A stretch of DNA of 64,000 nucleotides from Vicinamibacterales bacterium (lineage in GTDB: Bacteria > Acidobacteriota > Vicinamibacteria > Vicinamibacterales > UBA2999): NCBI GenBank assembly GCA_030680175.1, contig JAUXWO010000092.1, forward strand, positions 1-64,000, written 5' to 3'. Of the stretch, positions 36,699 to 45,645 are shown piece by piece; the stretch's first letter is position 1, and the number at the start of each line of letters is the position of its first letter. Under the pieces are notes generated by a model. It ran no database searches. It saw only the letters and a list, made by a program, of their open reading frames with translations, and was not told the origin of the DNA. The translations under genes and the position numbers were made by a program.

Positions 36699-38252
36699 GT
36701 GACTGCAATGTCAGAAACCAGACTCAAGCTGGCCGTCTTCATCGACTTCGACAACGTCGAGATCGGCGTGAAGACCACCCTCGGCCTCAACTTCGACATC
36801 GGCGCGGTGCTCGAAGCCGTCAAGGAACGCGGCGAGATCGTCACGAAGGTCGCCTATGGCGACTGGAAGCGCGGCGACTACGGCCGTGCGATGTCCAACC
36901 ATGCCGTGCGCCTCGTGCAGCGCGTCATGACGCCCGGCGGCGACAAGAACGGCGCCGACATCAACCTCGCGCTCGACGCGCTCGAGATGGCCTTCACCCA
37001 CAGCCACATCAACGCCTTCGTCATCGTCGGCGGCGACAGCGACTTCATCACGCTCGTCGAGAAGCTGAAGCAGTACGACCGCAAGGTGTTCGTCGTCGGC
37101 GGCCGCGCGTTCACCAGCCAGGTGATGCAGAAGAACTTCACCGAGTTCATCGCCTACGAGAACATCGCCGGCACGAGGGGCGGCAGCCGGAGCACCGAGC
37201 GCGGCGGCAAGTCGGTCGGGCAGACCATGAAGCTCGATCAGGTGGTGCCGCTCGTCAAGCGCGCCCTGAAGGTGCTGGTGGACCGCGAGGTCACGCCGCA
37301 GCTCGGCCTGCTCAAGAGCACGCTGCTGCAGCTCGACTCGTCGTTCTCCGAGCGCGACTACGGCATCAGCACGTTCCGCGATTTCGCCGACAAGCTGGCC
37401 GAGCGCGGCGTCGTCACGCTGAAGCACACCGGGCGGAGCACGCTCGTCGAACTCGCCGAGGGCCAGTCCTCGTCGCCCGAGCCGTCCGAGGCGCCGGGGG
37501 CCGACACGGCCGAAGGCGTCGAGCCGCGCGCGGTGGAGCGCACGGACTCGTCCGTCGAGGCGCCCCGCCAGGGCACGCTCGACGTGCCGGCGCGCCAGGC
37601 GCCTGCCGAAGCGCCGGCCGCCCGTCCGCAGGCGCCGCCGGCTGATCCGGCCGCGATGGCCGAGGGCGTGGCCCTCGTGCGCCGTGCCGTCGAGGACCCG
37701 CCGCAGCCGCCGCGCTGGCCGATGTACCTCCGCCAGATGAAGCAGCTGCTGCGGTCGGTCGACGCGTCGTTCGACGAGCGGAAGTACGGATCGATCGTCG
37801 ACCTGATGCGCGCCAGCCAGAAGGAAGGCATCGTGCGGCTCGAGCGCGACCGGCAGGGCGGCCTGCGCGTGTTCTCGGAGATCGCCGCCTCCACCCAGGC
37901 GTCCGTGCCCGCGCCGGTCTCCACGCCGACCGGCCAGCCCTATCGCCCGAAGACGGTGCCGCTCGGGTGGGTGCTGTCGGGTGACGATGCCGACGATGAG
38001 GATGAGACGGGGGAAGGCCCGGCCAGCGAGCCCGAGGTGGTGACGCGCGAGGAGGCGATGCCGGCGATCGAGGCGGTGCCCGAGGACGACGCGGACGCGC
38101 CGGCCGTGGCGAAGAAGGCGGCGCGCGCGCCGCGTGCGCGCAAGACGGCGGCGGCCAAGCCGGCGGCGGCGAAGTCCGCGGCCGACAAGCCGAAGCGCGC
38201 CGCCAAGGCGCCTGCGGCCAAGAAGGCGCCGAAGGCGAAGAAGACGACGTAG
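36699..38252 (+). CDS. NYN-domain ribonuclease-like protein with two LOTUS domains
   Basis: The 517-residue protein begins with a NYN/LabA PIN-like domain (about 8-155). Acidic residues expected at the metal site are present: FIDFDNV (D16, D18), GADINLALDAL and VGGDSDF near 111. Two OST-HTH/LOTUS domains follow, about 181-250 (LLKSTLLQLDSSFSERDYG) and about 321-390 (QMKQLLRSVDASFDERKYG). LOTUS domains bind RNA, including G-rich RNA, in characterised cases. The last 45 residues are a Lys/Ala-rich histone-H1-like tail. The protein is predicted to bind and possibly cut RNA in the cytoplasm. GTG at 36699 is chosen for spacing from GAGAG; ATG at 36708 is the alternative. Convergent with the next gene (5-bp gap). 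Confidence 0.85.
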   Translation: MTAMSETRLKLAVFIDFDNVEIGVKTTLGLNFDIGAVLEAVKERGEIVTKVAYGDWKRGDYGRAMSNHAVRLVQRVMTPGGDKNGADINLALDALEMAFTHSHINAFVIVGGDSDFITLVEKLKQYDRKVFVVGGRAFTSQVMQKNFTEFIAYENIAGTRGGSRSTERGGKSVGQTMKLDQVVPLVKRALKVLVDREVTPQLGLLKSTLLQLDSSFSERDYGISTFRDFADKLAERGVVTLKHTGRSTLVELAEGQSSSPEPSEAPGADTAEGVEPRAVERTDSSVEAPRQGTLDVPARQAPAEAPAARPQAPPADPAAMAEGVALVRRAVEDPPQPPRWPMYLRQMKQLLRSVDASFDERKYGSIVDLMRASQKEGIVRLERDRQGGLRVFSEIAASTQASVPAPVSTPTGQPYRPKTVPLGWVLSGDDADDEDETGEGPASEPEVVTREEAMPAIEAVPEDDADAPAVAKKAARAPRARKTAAAKPAAAKSAADKPKRAAKAPAAKKAPKAKKTT

Positions 38253-38257
38253 GAGGG

Positions 38258-38656
38258 TTACTCCTCCTCCTCGTAGTTCGTCTCCACGTAGTCGTCGGTG
38301 GGCGTCCACACGATCTTGCGTGGCGGCAGCAGGTCGGGACGTCCGGGGCGGTGAAAGTAAATCACCACCTCGGCGTACCGGAACTTGATGGGGTCGGCGA
38401 TCTGCTTCGCGATCCCCATCGCCTCGTCGAGATAGCGCGTCTCGATGTGGACGAGCAGCACGTGGTGGGCGGAGAGCGAGCTCGTGACCGTCCATCGCGC
38501 CCACGGATTCGCCTGTTGCCGCGCAATCGGCAGGTTGGTGCCCTGCGTCGGGGGCACCGACCGCTGCACCTGGGCGAAGTAGATCAGGACGCCCACGGCG
38601 CCCACCACCGCCAGCGACACCCCCCACACCACGACGAAGACGACCCTCTGGAGCAT
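38258..38656 (-). CDS. Small single-helix membrane-anchored protein
   Basis: The 132-residue protein has one membrane segment near residues 4-28 (VVFVVVWGVSLAVVGAVGVLIYF) and a soluble domain ending in an acidic tail (NYEEEE). No known motif was recognised. The segment RYLDEAMGIAKQIADPIKFRYAEVVIYFHRPG suggests a compact alpha/beta fold. The topology implies periplasmic exposure of the C-terminal domain. It is divergent from the MacA-like gene, with a 171-bp intergenic stretch that must hold both promoters. Confidence 0.65.
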   Translation of the reverse strand: MLQRVVFVVVWGVSLAVVGAVGVLIYFAQVQRSVPPTQGTNLPIARQQANPWARWTVTSSLSAHHVLLVHIETRYLDEAMGIAKQIADPIKFRYAEVVIYFHRPGRPDLLPPRKIVWTPTDDYVETNYEEEE

Positions 38657-38827
38657 TGAGGGCAACGATAACACCCGCGCCGCGCGCCGGAGGCGCGGCA
38701 CCGCGCCGCACCCTTCGGCGTTCTTCCGCCACGGCACGCCCGTCACCAGTGGCACGCGTCTTGAATCTCTCTTCTCGAGAGGCGTGTCTCCACCTGCGCT
38801 GCGCGTCTCCGATGGATCGGAGTCCGG

Positions 38828-40072
38828 ATGAAGCGAGCCCTTGCGGTCGCCCTTGTGCTTTCCCTCGTTGCCGCAGTGGTGGCCTACTTCGGCATGGACA
38901 CACGCGAGGAGGCGCCGCGCCTGCTGGCGGCCGCGGTGTCGCGCGGCTCGGTCGTCGAGACGGTGGATGCCACCGGAACGATTCAGCCGGTGGACACGGT
39001 GCAGGTGGGCACCCAGGTGTCGGGGACCATCGCGGCGCTCGGCGCCGACTTCAACGATCTGGTGCGGCGGGGCCAGGTGGTCGCCATGCTCGACCAGGCC
39101 CTGTTCCAGTCGCAGGTCGATCAGGCCGGCGCCACGCTGATCCGGCTTCGCGCCGAGTCCGAGCGGACGCGCGTGCAGCTGGTGGACGCGAAGCACAAAC
39201 ACTCGAGGGCCGAGCGGCTCTATGCAGACCTGCTGATCCCACAGGTGGACGTGGAGTCCGCCGAGGTCGTGGTGCTCGTGGCCGAGACGAACCTGGCGGC
39301 CGCGCAGGCGCAGCTCGCGCAGGCAGAAGCGGCCCTCGCGCAGGCGAAGGTCAACCTGTCGCACACGGTCATCCACGCGCCGGTTGACGGGATCGTGCTC
39401 AGCAGGAACGTGGAGGTGGGCCAGACGGTGTCGGCTGGCCTCCAGGCGCCGACGCTGTTCGTGATCGCGCGCGATCTCGAGCGGCTGCGCCTCGACGCGC
39501 GCGTCGCCGAGTCCGACATCGGCCGCGTCGAGGCGGGGCAGCCCGTCACCTTCACCGTCGATGCGCACCTGGACGACACGTTCTCGGGCGTCGTCCGGCA
39601 GGTGCGGCTCGAGCCGACCGTGGTACAGAACGTGGTGAGCTACATCACGGTGATCGACGTGCCGAACCGCGACGGGCTCCTGAAGCCGGGCATGACCGCG
39701 ACGCTCGCCATCGAGGTCCGCCGCGAGGATGACGTGCTGCGCGTGCCCGCGTCGGCCCTGCGGTTCACGCCGGCGCCAGCGGTGCTCGAGGCGTACGGCG
39801 CCGGGGTCGATGAGGCGCCGCCGGAGGGAGGGGCCGGTGCCCGCCGCGCGCGGGTGTGGGTGGTCGAGGACAGCCGGCTGCGCGCGGTGCCGGTGCGGAC
39901 CGGCGTCACCGACGGCGCGCTGGTGGCCGTGACGTCCGACGCGCTCAGCGAGGGCGCGCAGGTGGTGACCGGCACGACGACTGCGCCGGCGGCGGCGAGC
40001 ACATCGGGCTCGCCGCTCGTGCCCGCCATGCCGCGGCGCCCCGGCGGCGGAGGCGGCCCGCAGGGCCGGTAG
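38828..40072 (+). CDS. MacA/HlyD-type periplasmic adaptor
   Basis: The 414-residue protein has an N-terminal anchor (about 5-22, LAVALVLSLVAAVVAYFG) and a first half-lipoyl strand SVVETVDATGTIQPVDTVQVG. A coiled-coil hairpin runs over about 95-180 with many Ala/Gln/Glu heptads. The second lipoyl half reads VIHAPVDGIVLSRNVEVGQTV, followed by a beta-barrel region and a Gly/Pro-rich C-terminal tail. It should bridge an inner-membrane transporter and an outer-membrane channel. The permease gene follows after four bases, so the two form one operon. No TolC-type gene is in the window. Confidence 0.9.
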   Translation: MKRALAVALVLSLVAAVVAYFGMDTREEAPRLLAAAVSRGSVVETVDATGTIQPVDTVQVGTQVSGTIAALGADFNDLVRRGQVVAMLDQALFQSQVDQAGATLIRLRAESERTRVQLVDAKHKHSRAERLYADLLIPQVDVESAEVVVLVAETNLAAAQAQLAQAEAALAQAKVNLSHTVIHAPVDGIVLSRNVEVGQTVSAGLQAPTLFVIARDLERLRLDARVAESDIGRVEAGQPVTFTVDAHLDDTFSGVVRQVRLEPTVVQNVVSYITVIDVPNRDGLLKPGMTATLAIEVRREDDVLRVPASALRFTPAPAVLEAYGAGVDEAPPEGGAGARRARVWVVEDSRLRAVPVRTGVTDGALVAVTSDALSEGAQVVTGTTTAPAAASTSGSPLVPAMPRRPGGGGGPQGR

Positions 40073-40076
40073 GGCG

Positions 40077-41297
40077 ATGATGGCCGTCAACGTGTTCGCG
40101 ATCGCGTTCGAGGCCCTGCGCCGCAACCTGCTGCGCTCGGCGCTCACCTCGCTCGGCATCATCATCGGCGTGGCCGCCGTCATCGTGATGATGGCGCTCG
40201 GCGCCGGCGCGCGCGCGTCGATCGCCTCGCGCATTCAGAGCCTCGGCACCGACGTGATCACCGTCAACGCTGGATCCGCCACCGTTGGCGGCGTGCGCAC
40301 CGGACAGGGGGCGGTCACGACGTTGACCACCGAGGACGCCGTCGCGATCCGGGAGGAGGTCTCCGGCGTGCGGGCGGTCGCGCCGCAACTGGGCGCGCGG
40401 ACGCAGGTGGTGGCGGTGCGCGGCAACTGGCAGACGCAGGTCCAGGGCTCGACGGAGACGATTCCCGACATCCGCGCGTGGGCCGTCGAGACAGGCACGT
40501 TCTTCGATCAGGAGCACGTGGCCCGCGCGGCCACGGTCGCCGTACTCGGCGCGGTCGTCCGCGACCAGCTGTTCGGCGCGGGCGTCGACCCGGTCGGCCA
40601 GATCGTCCGCCTCAACCAGCAGCCCTTTCGCGTCATCGGCGTGATGGCGCGCAAGGGACAGCAGGCCATGGGCCAGGACCAGGATGACACGGTCTTCGTG
40701 CCCGTGACGACCGTGCAGAAGCGCCTGCAGGGCGTGACGCACGTCTCGAGCATCCTCGTCGCGCTGGCGCCCCAGGCCGATGCATCGGCGGCGTCGGCGG
40801 AGATCGCCGCGGTGCTGCGCCGGCGCCACGGAATCCAGCCGGGCGCGGCCGACGACTTCACGCTCCGGACGCCGCAGGAAATGGCCGCCGTGCTGACGTC
40901 CACGACGGACACGATGACCTACCTGCTGGCGAGCGTGGCCGCCGTCTCGCTGATCGTGGGGGGCATCGGCATCATGAACATCATGCTGGTGTCGGTGACG
41001 GAGCGGACGAAGGAGATCGGCCTGCGCCGCGCCGTCGGGGCGCGCCGCCGCGACGTGCTGCGCCAGTTCATGGTGGAGGCCATGGCGCTGTCGCTCGCCG
41101 GCGGGCTGCTCGGCGTCGCCGCCGGCCTCGCGGCCGCCTACGGCGTCACGTCCATCCTCGGCTGGGCCGCCATCGTCTCGACGCCGGCGATCTTCGTGTC
41201 GTTCGGATTCGCCGCGGCCATCGGCATGATCTTCGGGTACTTTCCGGCCCGCCGCGCGGCCGCGCTCAACCCGACCGACGCGCTGCACTACGAGTAG
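40077..41297 (+). CDS. MacB-like FtsX-family permease without ATPase domain
   Basis: The 406-residue protein has an N-terminal helix [20 protein letters not shown] and a MacB periplasmic core (about 45-270). Three C-terminal helices include the family signature [28 protein letters not shown], and it ends [15 protein letters not shown]. Full-length MacB carries an N-terminal nucleotide-binding domain; here the protein starts directly at the first membrane helix. The ATPase must therefore be a separate subunit, and none lies beside it. It is co-transcribed with the adaptor gene. It probably moves a peptide, lipid or drug-like substrate from the periplasmic side. Confidence 0.9.
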   Translation: MMAVNVFAIAFEALRRNLLRSALTSLGIIIGVAAVIVMMALGAGARASIASRIQSLGTDVITVNAGSATVGGVRTGQGAVTTLTTEDAVAIREEVSGVRAVAPQLGARTQVVAVRGNWQTQVQGSTETIPDIRAWAVETGTFFDQEHVARAATVAVLGAVVRDQLFGAGVDPVGQIVRLNQQPFRVIGVMARKGQQAMGQDQDDTVFVPVTTVQKRLQGVTHVSSILVALAPQADASAASAEIAAVLRRRHGIQPGAADDFTLRTPQEMAAVLTSTTDTMTYLLASVAAVSLIVGGIGIMNIMLVSVTERTKEIGLRRAVGARRRDVLRQFMVEAMALSLAGGLLGVAAGLAAAYGVTSILGWAAIVSTPAIFVSFGFAAAIGMIFGYFPARRAAALNPTDALHYE

Positions 41298-41321
41298 CGA
41301 CAGGCGCGGCAAGGGGTCCTG

Positions 41322-41327
41322 TATACT
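41322..41327 (+). promoter_or_regulatory. -10 element TATACT of parE
   Basis: TATACT lies 17 bp before the parE start codon, so any mRNA would have a leader of about ten bases. A clear -35 hexamer is not seen. It resembles the -10 of the leader RNA at 36403. Confidence 0.4.
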
Positions 41328-41343
41328 TTGTTCCACCCGCCGC

Positions 41344-43245
41344 ATGTCCACCTACACCGCCAAAGACATCACCGTCCTCGAAGGGCTCGACCCCGTTCGC
41401 AAGCGCCCCGGCATGTACATCGGCGGCGTCGGCGCGGCCGGCCTGCACCATCTCGTCTGGGAGATCCTCGACAACTCCATCGACGAGGCGATGAACGGCT
41501 ACGCATCGACCATCGCGGTCACGCTGCACGAGGATGGCTCGTCGATCACGATTACCGATGATGGGCGCGGCATCCCGGTGGATGTGCACGCGAAGACGAA
41601 GAAGAGCGCGCTGGAGGTGATCTTCACCGTGCTCCACGCGGGCGGCAAGTTCGAATCCGGCAACTACAAGACGGCCGGCGGTCTCCACGGCGTCGGCGCC
41701 AGCGTCGTCAACGCGCTGTCACGCGAGCTGCGCGCCACCGTGAAGCGGGACGGCCAGCAGTGGGAGCTCACCTTTCGGCAGGGCAAGCCCGACGGCGCCC
41801 TGAAGAAGACCGGACCCGCGCGCGGCACGGGCACGACGGTGTTCTTCCGGCCCGACCCGACGATCTTCCCGAAGGTGGAGTTCGAGCCGCAGACGATCCG
41901 CGAGCGCCTCGAGGTCGCCAGCTTCCTGCACAAGGGCGTGAAGGTCACCTTCGACGACCAGACATCCGGGCAGAAGGTCACCTTCCAGCACGACGAGGGG
42001 CTCGTCGACTTCCTGAAGAAGATCGTCGGCGAGCGCGGCAGCAAGCCGGTCCACGAGGCGCCGTTCGTCCTGTCAAAGGAGAACGGGTTGCGGCTCGAGC
42101 TGGTGCTGCAGTGGACCGAGTCCACCGACGAGCACCTGCGCAGCTTCGTCAACGGCATCCCGACCGGATCGGGCGGCACGCACGAGAACGGCTTCCGCGC
42201 CGGGCTCGGCAAGGCCGTGCGCAACTACATCGAGACGCACAACCTGTCGCCGAAGGGCGTGACGCTCACCGCCGAGGACATCCGCGAGGGGCTTACCGGC
42301 GTGCTGTCGGTCTTCCTCGCGGAGCCGCAGTTCCAGGGGCAGACGAAGGACCGGCTGAACAACCCGGAGGTCACGTCCGCGGTCGATGGCTTCGTGCGCC
42401 CCGCGCTCGAGCACTGGCTGAACCACAACCAGTCGGTCGCCGAGGCCATCGTCGCGCGCATCATCCTGTCGGCGCGCGCGCGTGAGGCGAGCCGCGCGGC
42501 GCAGGCCGAGGTGGTCCGCAAGGGACCGACGGCCGGCCGCGTGAACCTGCCCGGCAAGCTGTCCGACTGCACGAACCCCGGCTCCATCACGAGCGAGCTC
42601 TTCATCGTGGAGGGGGATTCGGCGGGCGGGTCGGCCAAGCAGGGGCGCGACCGCGCGCGGCAGGCCATCCTCCCGCTGCGCGGCAAGGTGCTGAACACCG
42701 AGGGGCTGTCGACGGCGAAGGTGCTCGAGAACAAGGAGCTCGCGGATCTGGTGACGGCGCTCGGGTGCGGCGTCGGCAAGGGCTTCGAGCTCGGCCGCCT
42801 GCGCTACGGCAAGGTGATCATCCTGGCCGATGCCGATTCCGACGGCCATCACATCGCGACGCTGCTGCTGACGTTCATCTACCGGCACATGCCGCAGCTC
42901 ATCGCGCACGGCAAGGTGTACCTGGCGCAGCCGCCGCTCTACCGGATCGACATCGGCAAGGAGACGTTCTGGGCGCTCGACGAGGCGCACAAGGCGCAGG
43001 TCCTGTCGCAGAAGACCGGTCGCGCCCACCCGGAGATCACGCGCTTCAAGGGCCTGGGCGAGATGATGCCGAAGGTGCTGTGGGAGACGACGCTCAACCC
43101 GCGGACGCGGCGCCTGCTGCGCGTGGACGTGTCGGACCAGCTCGTGACCGATCGCGTGATCAACGAGCTGATGGGCAAGGACGCCTCCGCGCGGTTCCGC
43201 TTCATCATGGAACGGGCGGAGGATGTGGTCGAGCTCGACGTCTAA
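41344..43245 (+). CDS. parE: DNA topoisomerase IV subunit B
   Basis: The 633-residue ATPase subunit has a GHKL domain opening [17 protein letters not shown] and [10 protein letters not shown], with DDGRGIPV and the ATP lid [15 protein letters not shown]. The transducer domain is at about 220-390. The TOPRIM domain carries [15 protein letters not shown] near 420 and the acidic DADSDGHH. The C-terminal signature is [18 protein letters not shown]. Length and absence of a long insert fit ParE or a short GyrB. It powers the ParC subunit at 12290. The last 86 bases recur, slightly diverged, at 47063-47148, marking one edge of the inserted segment between them. Confidence 0.88.
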   Translation: MSTYTAKDITVLEGLDPVRKRPGMYIGGVGAAGLHHLVWEILDNSIDEAMNGYASTIAVTLHEDGSSITITDDGRGIPVDVHAKTKKSALEVIFTVLHAGGKFESGNYKTAGGLHGVGASVVNALSRELRATVKRDGQQWELTFRQGKPDGALKKTGPARGTGTTVFFRPDPTIFPKVEFEPQTIRERLEVASFLHKGVKVTFDDQTSGQKVTFQHDEGLVDFLKKIVGERGSKPVHEAPFVLSKENGLRLELVLQWTESTDEHLRSFVNGIPTGSGGTHENGFRAGLGKAVRNYIETHNLSPKGVTLTAEDIREGLTGVLSVFLAEPQFQGQTKDRLNNPEVTSAVDGFVRPALEHWLNHNQSVAEAIVARIILSARAREASRAAQAEVVRKGPTAGRVNLPGKLSDCTNPGSITSELFIVEGDSAGGSAKQGRDRARQAILPLRGKVLNTEGLSTAKVLENKELADLVTALGCGVGKGFELGRLRYGKVIILADADSDGHHIATLLLTFIYRHMPQLIAHGKVYLAQPPLYRIDIGKETFWALDEAHKAQVLSQKTGRAHPEITRFKGLGEMMPKVLWETTLNPRTRRLLRVDVSDQLVTDRVINELMGKDASARFRFIMERAEDVVELDV

Positions 43246-43429
43246 GTGCTCCTGGCTGCTTGGTCACTCGTTGAATCCACAGCCGTGACTCCCCGGGTAC
43301 GGCGCTCGCCCTGCTCGGCCTGCCCTGCGACGCCTTGTCCTCGTTCGCGCGGGGCGCCGCGGCCGGGTCGTGGAGTCAGAGAACGGGCTGTGGTGCCCTG
43401 TGCGGAGCCTGCGATCGGGCCTGATGTTG

Positions 43430-43460
43430 ACGGAAAGGCCCGCCAATGTGGCCTTTCGTT
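43430..43460 (+). terminator. Terminator-like hairpin after parE
   Basis: ACGGAAAGGCC (43430-43440) pairs with GGCCTTTCGT (43450-43459) around a nine-base loop, with one bulged G. Only a weak T-rich stretch follows. The 3' part, ATGTGGCCTTTCGTT, is repeated exactly at 47270-47284, beyond the second copy of the parE end. The rest of the 260-bp gap 43246-43505 holds nothing I recognise. Confidence 0.4.
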
Positions 43461-43505
43461 CGTCCTGTTTCGGGACGATGCGTTTGCCAGGCGCGCGCGT
43501 TTCTC

Positions 43506-44630
43506 TTAGGGCTGCGCCGTCGACAGTGTTGTGATCAGCCGCACGAGCTCTGACTGCCGTCGCGCCCCACACTTGCCCATCGACGTCTTGACTTGCGAGC
43601 GAACGGTCTCGATCGCCACGCCGCGCCCCGCGGCAATCTCGGAGATCGACTGTCCCCCTGCCAGCGCGAGGCTCACCGCCGCTTCGGTTTCGGTCAGGCC
43701 ATAGTCACGGCACAGCATGGCACCCACGCCGTCGGCGCGCCGTTCGGGGTCGGTGATGAGCAGAATTGCGGCTGCTCCTTCCTGTGTCGTGGCGGCGAGC
43801 CTGGCGGCAGAGACGATCAGGGCATAGGGCCGCTTCCCGGATGGACGTCGGAGGCTGATGGCTTCGGCCGGGGGCGCGCCGATGTCTGTCCGCAGCGTCC
43901 GGGCGATCGCTCCTGCCATTTCAGCTGTCACGCCACGATACGGAGAGGCCGGCCCTTCCCTCGTCAGGGCAAACCCATCCCTGGCGGCGTCGAACGTCAG
44001 CGCGGCTCTGTTTGCGAATAGGACGCAACCTCGCGCATCCAGGACGATCACACCCACTGCCATTCGGTCGAACGCGTCCTCGAGGGCCGTGGATCGGAGG
44101 GCCGCCGAGTGAAGCCGCGTGTGCAGATCCGCTGCCCGCCGGACATGCGGCTCGATGGTCTGAACGAACGCAACGTCACGCGCGCTCCACGGTGCCCCGG
44201 TCTCGCTCCGGAGCACCGACACCGCGAACAGGTGCGGTGAGGTCGAGGCGATGGTGAGGGGCCTCACCATTTCGAACTTCTTGGCGAAGTGTGCGTAGAA
44301 CTCCGATCCCCGAAGGTCGCTGAGGGGGACGAGCTGTTCCCCCACGAACGCCCGTGGCGTAGGCGAGAGGCCTCTCGACGCGGCGGCTGCGAACCACGGA
44401 TCGAGGGCGGCGAATCGCTGGTTGTAGAGGTCGAAGCCTTCCTTGTCGCCGCCGGCAAAGCCGGCCTGCAAGTCGATCCCCGCGGCACTCGGGGCCTGCA
44501 TGATGACCGTTGCGCTGGACGCATGCATCGTCCGCGCAAGATCCTGCCAGAACCCTCGCCACGTCTCGGGCTCGGCGACGGCGCCATAGAGGCGATCGAC
44601 GAGCCGCTTGAAGTCGTCATCGCGGCTCAT
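43506..44630 (-). CDS. LuxR-type regulator with N-terminal sensory domain
   Basis: The 374-residue protein has a GAF/PAS-like region at about residues 5-290 (VGVIVLDARGCVLFANRAAL marks a PAS-like strand pair). A C-terminal LuxR helix-turn-helix (about 310-368) reads LTETEAAVSLALAGGQSISEIA and then IETVRSQVKTSMGKCG. The ligand is unknown. ATG at 44630 is chosen; an open stretch upstream of it is low-quality sequence. The gene points back towards parE and is divergent from the acyltransferase relic and the secreted protein, which it may control. It is the left gene of the segment between the two parE ends. Confidence 0.82.
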   Translation of the reverse strand: MSRDDDFKRLVDRLYGAVAEPETWRGFWQDLARTMHASSATVIMQAPSAAGIDLQAGFAGGDKEGFDLYNQRFAALDPWFAAAASRGLSPTPRAFVGEQLVPLSDLRGSEFYAHFAKKFEMVRPLTIASTSPHLFAVSVLRSETGAPWSARDVAFVQTIEPHVRRAADLHTRLHSAALRSTALEDAFDRMAVGVIVLDARGCVLFANRAALTFDAARDGFALTREGPASPYRGVTAEMAGAIARTLRTDIGAPPAEAISLRRPSGKRPYALIVSAARLAATTQEGAAAILLITDPERRADGVGAMLCRDYGLTETEAAVSLALAGGQSISEIAAGRGVAIETVRSQVKTSMGKCGARRQSELVRLITTLSTAQP

Positions 44631-44703
44631 GGGATGGGCCGGCCGGCAGCATAGCAGGCGCGAAGCTCTCCCGCAATGGCCAAGTGGGGCGGAGCCGACT
44701 TCG

Positions 44704-44719
44704 TCACCCATCTGGGTGA
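44704..44719. promoter_or_regulatory. Dyad TCACCC-ATCT-GGGTGA, candidate operator
   Basis: This is a perfect 6-bp inverted repeat with a 4-bp spacer, about 75 bp upstream of the LuxR-type start codon, in the divergent intergenic region. LuxR-family proteins commonly bind dyads of this size. Nothing else supports it. Confidence 0.3.
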
Positions 44720-44808
44720 TGCGCGACGGTCTCGGAACGCGATACAAAGGCCCGACTCCCGATGCGCATCATAAGCCGCGACTCTTCCCAGTCACCCCTC
44801 CGAGATGA

Positions 44809-45045
44809 AGCGGTCGGTGTCCGTCTGATGTCTGGAACGCTCAGCTCGTAGTCCGTCAGTTCACCGCGGACCATGAGCGCGATGCGTGCTATCGCCTGCG
44901 CTACGACGTGTATGTGGCCGAACAAGGCAAGCCACACCCGAATGCCGATCATGCTGGGCGTCTACTGACGGACGACATGGATAGACGAAGGATCATTCTC
45001 GGCTTTCCCGGTCATCGTCGCTTCATGGATATACCGCCAGTGTGA
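44809..45045 (+). pseudogene. Relic of a FeeM/LuxI-superfamily N-acyltransferase
   Basis: One frame reads DVWNAQLVVRQF, then YRLRYDVYVAEQGK, then ADHAGRLLTDDMD before the similarity ends and a stop follows at 45043-45045. That is the N-terminal strand-helix pattern of the N-acyl amino acid synthase (FeeM) and acyl-homoserine-lactone synthase superfamily: RY-x-VYV-x-E, then an acidic DH and a DxxD end. There is no start codon before it and about two thirds of the domain is missing, so it is dead. It lies between the LuxR-type gene and the secreted-protein gene. Confidence 0.6.
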
Positions 45046-45069
45046 TTCCACGAAACCGGTCACACCATA

Positions 45070-45088
45070 GGCGCCTGTCACAGGCGCC
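45070..45088 (+). promoter_or_regulatory. Perfect hairpin before the cysteine-repeat protein gene
   Basis: GGCGCCTG-TCA-CAGGCGCC is a perfect 8-bp stem with a 3-base loop. It ends about ten bases before the ribosome site AGAAGGAG of the gene at 45111. It could shield or stabilise the message start, or end transcription entering from the relic upstream. Confidence 0.45.
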
Positions 45089-45110
45089 GTCAGAGAAGAA
45101 GGAGTCGTGC

Positions 45111-45620
45111 ATGGCCATGAACAGACCTCGCGCAATAGCAGGCGTCGCGATCGCTGTCCTCTCGTTGTCGATAGCCTCCACACAAGGCCGTGATTTCTGG
45201 AACCCAGGCCCCGGTGGGACGCACGGAAACATGGAACAGGGAATGCACGCGTGCCCAAAGCAATCTGCTGTCTCTGGCGTCAGAGCCCTTGGCGCCCCTT
45301 CCAATTTCAATGACTTCCGTTGCCGTCCTGTCACGGACGACCTGAATACGGTAGATACCGTTGAGTCGAAGTACCCCCCGTCTGGCACGTATCGCCTTAT
45401 CGAAGGCTCGCACACCTGCCCGCAGGGTTACTACGTCCGCGGGATGCAGATTGAGAAGGACGTCTTCCTGTGCAGCAAGTCGAGTTCCATCGTGGTCGAT
45501 GCCTCCACGCAAATCGTGCACATCGGGCCGGGCGGTATGCTTTGCGCCGACGGCCAGGTCATGGTTGGTTACAACGACCAGTCTCGGAAGATTGTGTGCT
45601 CATCCTTCTCGAGCAAGTAG
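45111..45620 (+). CDS. Secreted cysteine-pair repeat protein
   Basis: The 169-residue protein has a signal peptide (about 1-27, AGVAIAVLSLSIASTQG). Three repeats follow, each starting and ending with cysteine: ACPKQSAVSGVRALG...FRC, TCPQGYYVRGMQIEKDVFLC and LCADGQVMVGYNDQSRKIVC. The six cysteines probably form three disulfides, one per repeat. I do not recognise the family. GC content is visibly lower than the window norm (36 of 60 bases in 45121-45180). AGAAGGAG precedes the ATG and a perfect hairpin lies just upstream. The PLP-enzyme gene follows after 25 bases on the same strand, so the two probably share a transcript. Confidence 0.75.
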   Translation: MAMNRPRAIAGVAIAVLSLSIASTQGRDFWNPGPGGTHGNMEQGMHACPKQSAVSGVRALGAPSNFNDFRCRPVTDDLNTVDTVESKYPPSGTYRLIEGSHTCPQGYYVRGMQIEKDVFLCSKSSSIVVDASTQIVHIGPGGMLCADGQVMVGYNDQSRKIVCSSFSSK

Positions 45621-45645
45621 GCTTCTCGAGATCAGAAGGGCTGCG

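Noticed and set aside
44704-44952. Minus-strand open frame over the acyltransferase relic
   Set aside because: The recognisable similarity is on the plus strand. The minus frame is its shadow and has no ribosome site or domain.
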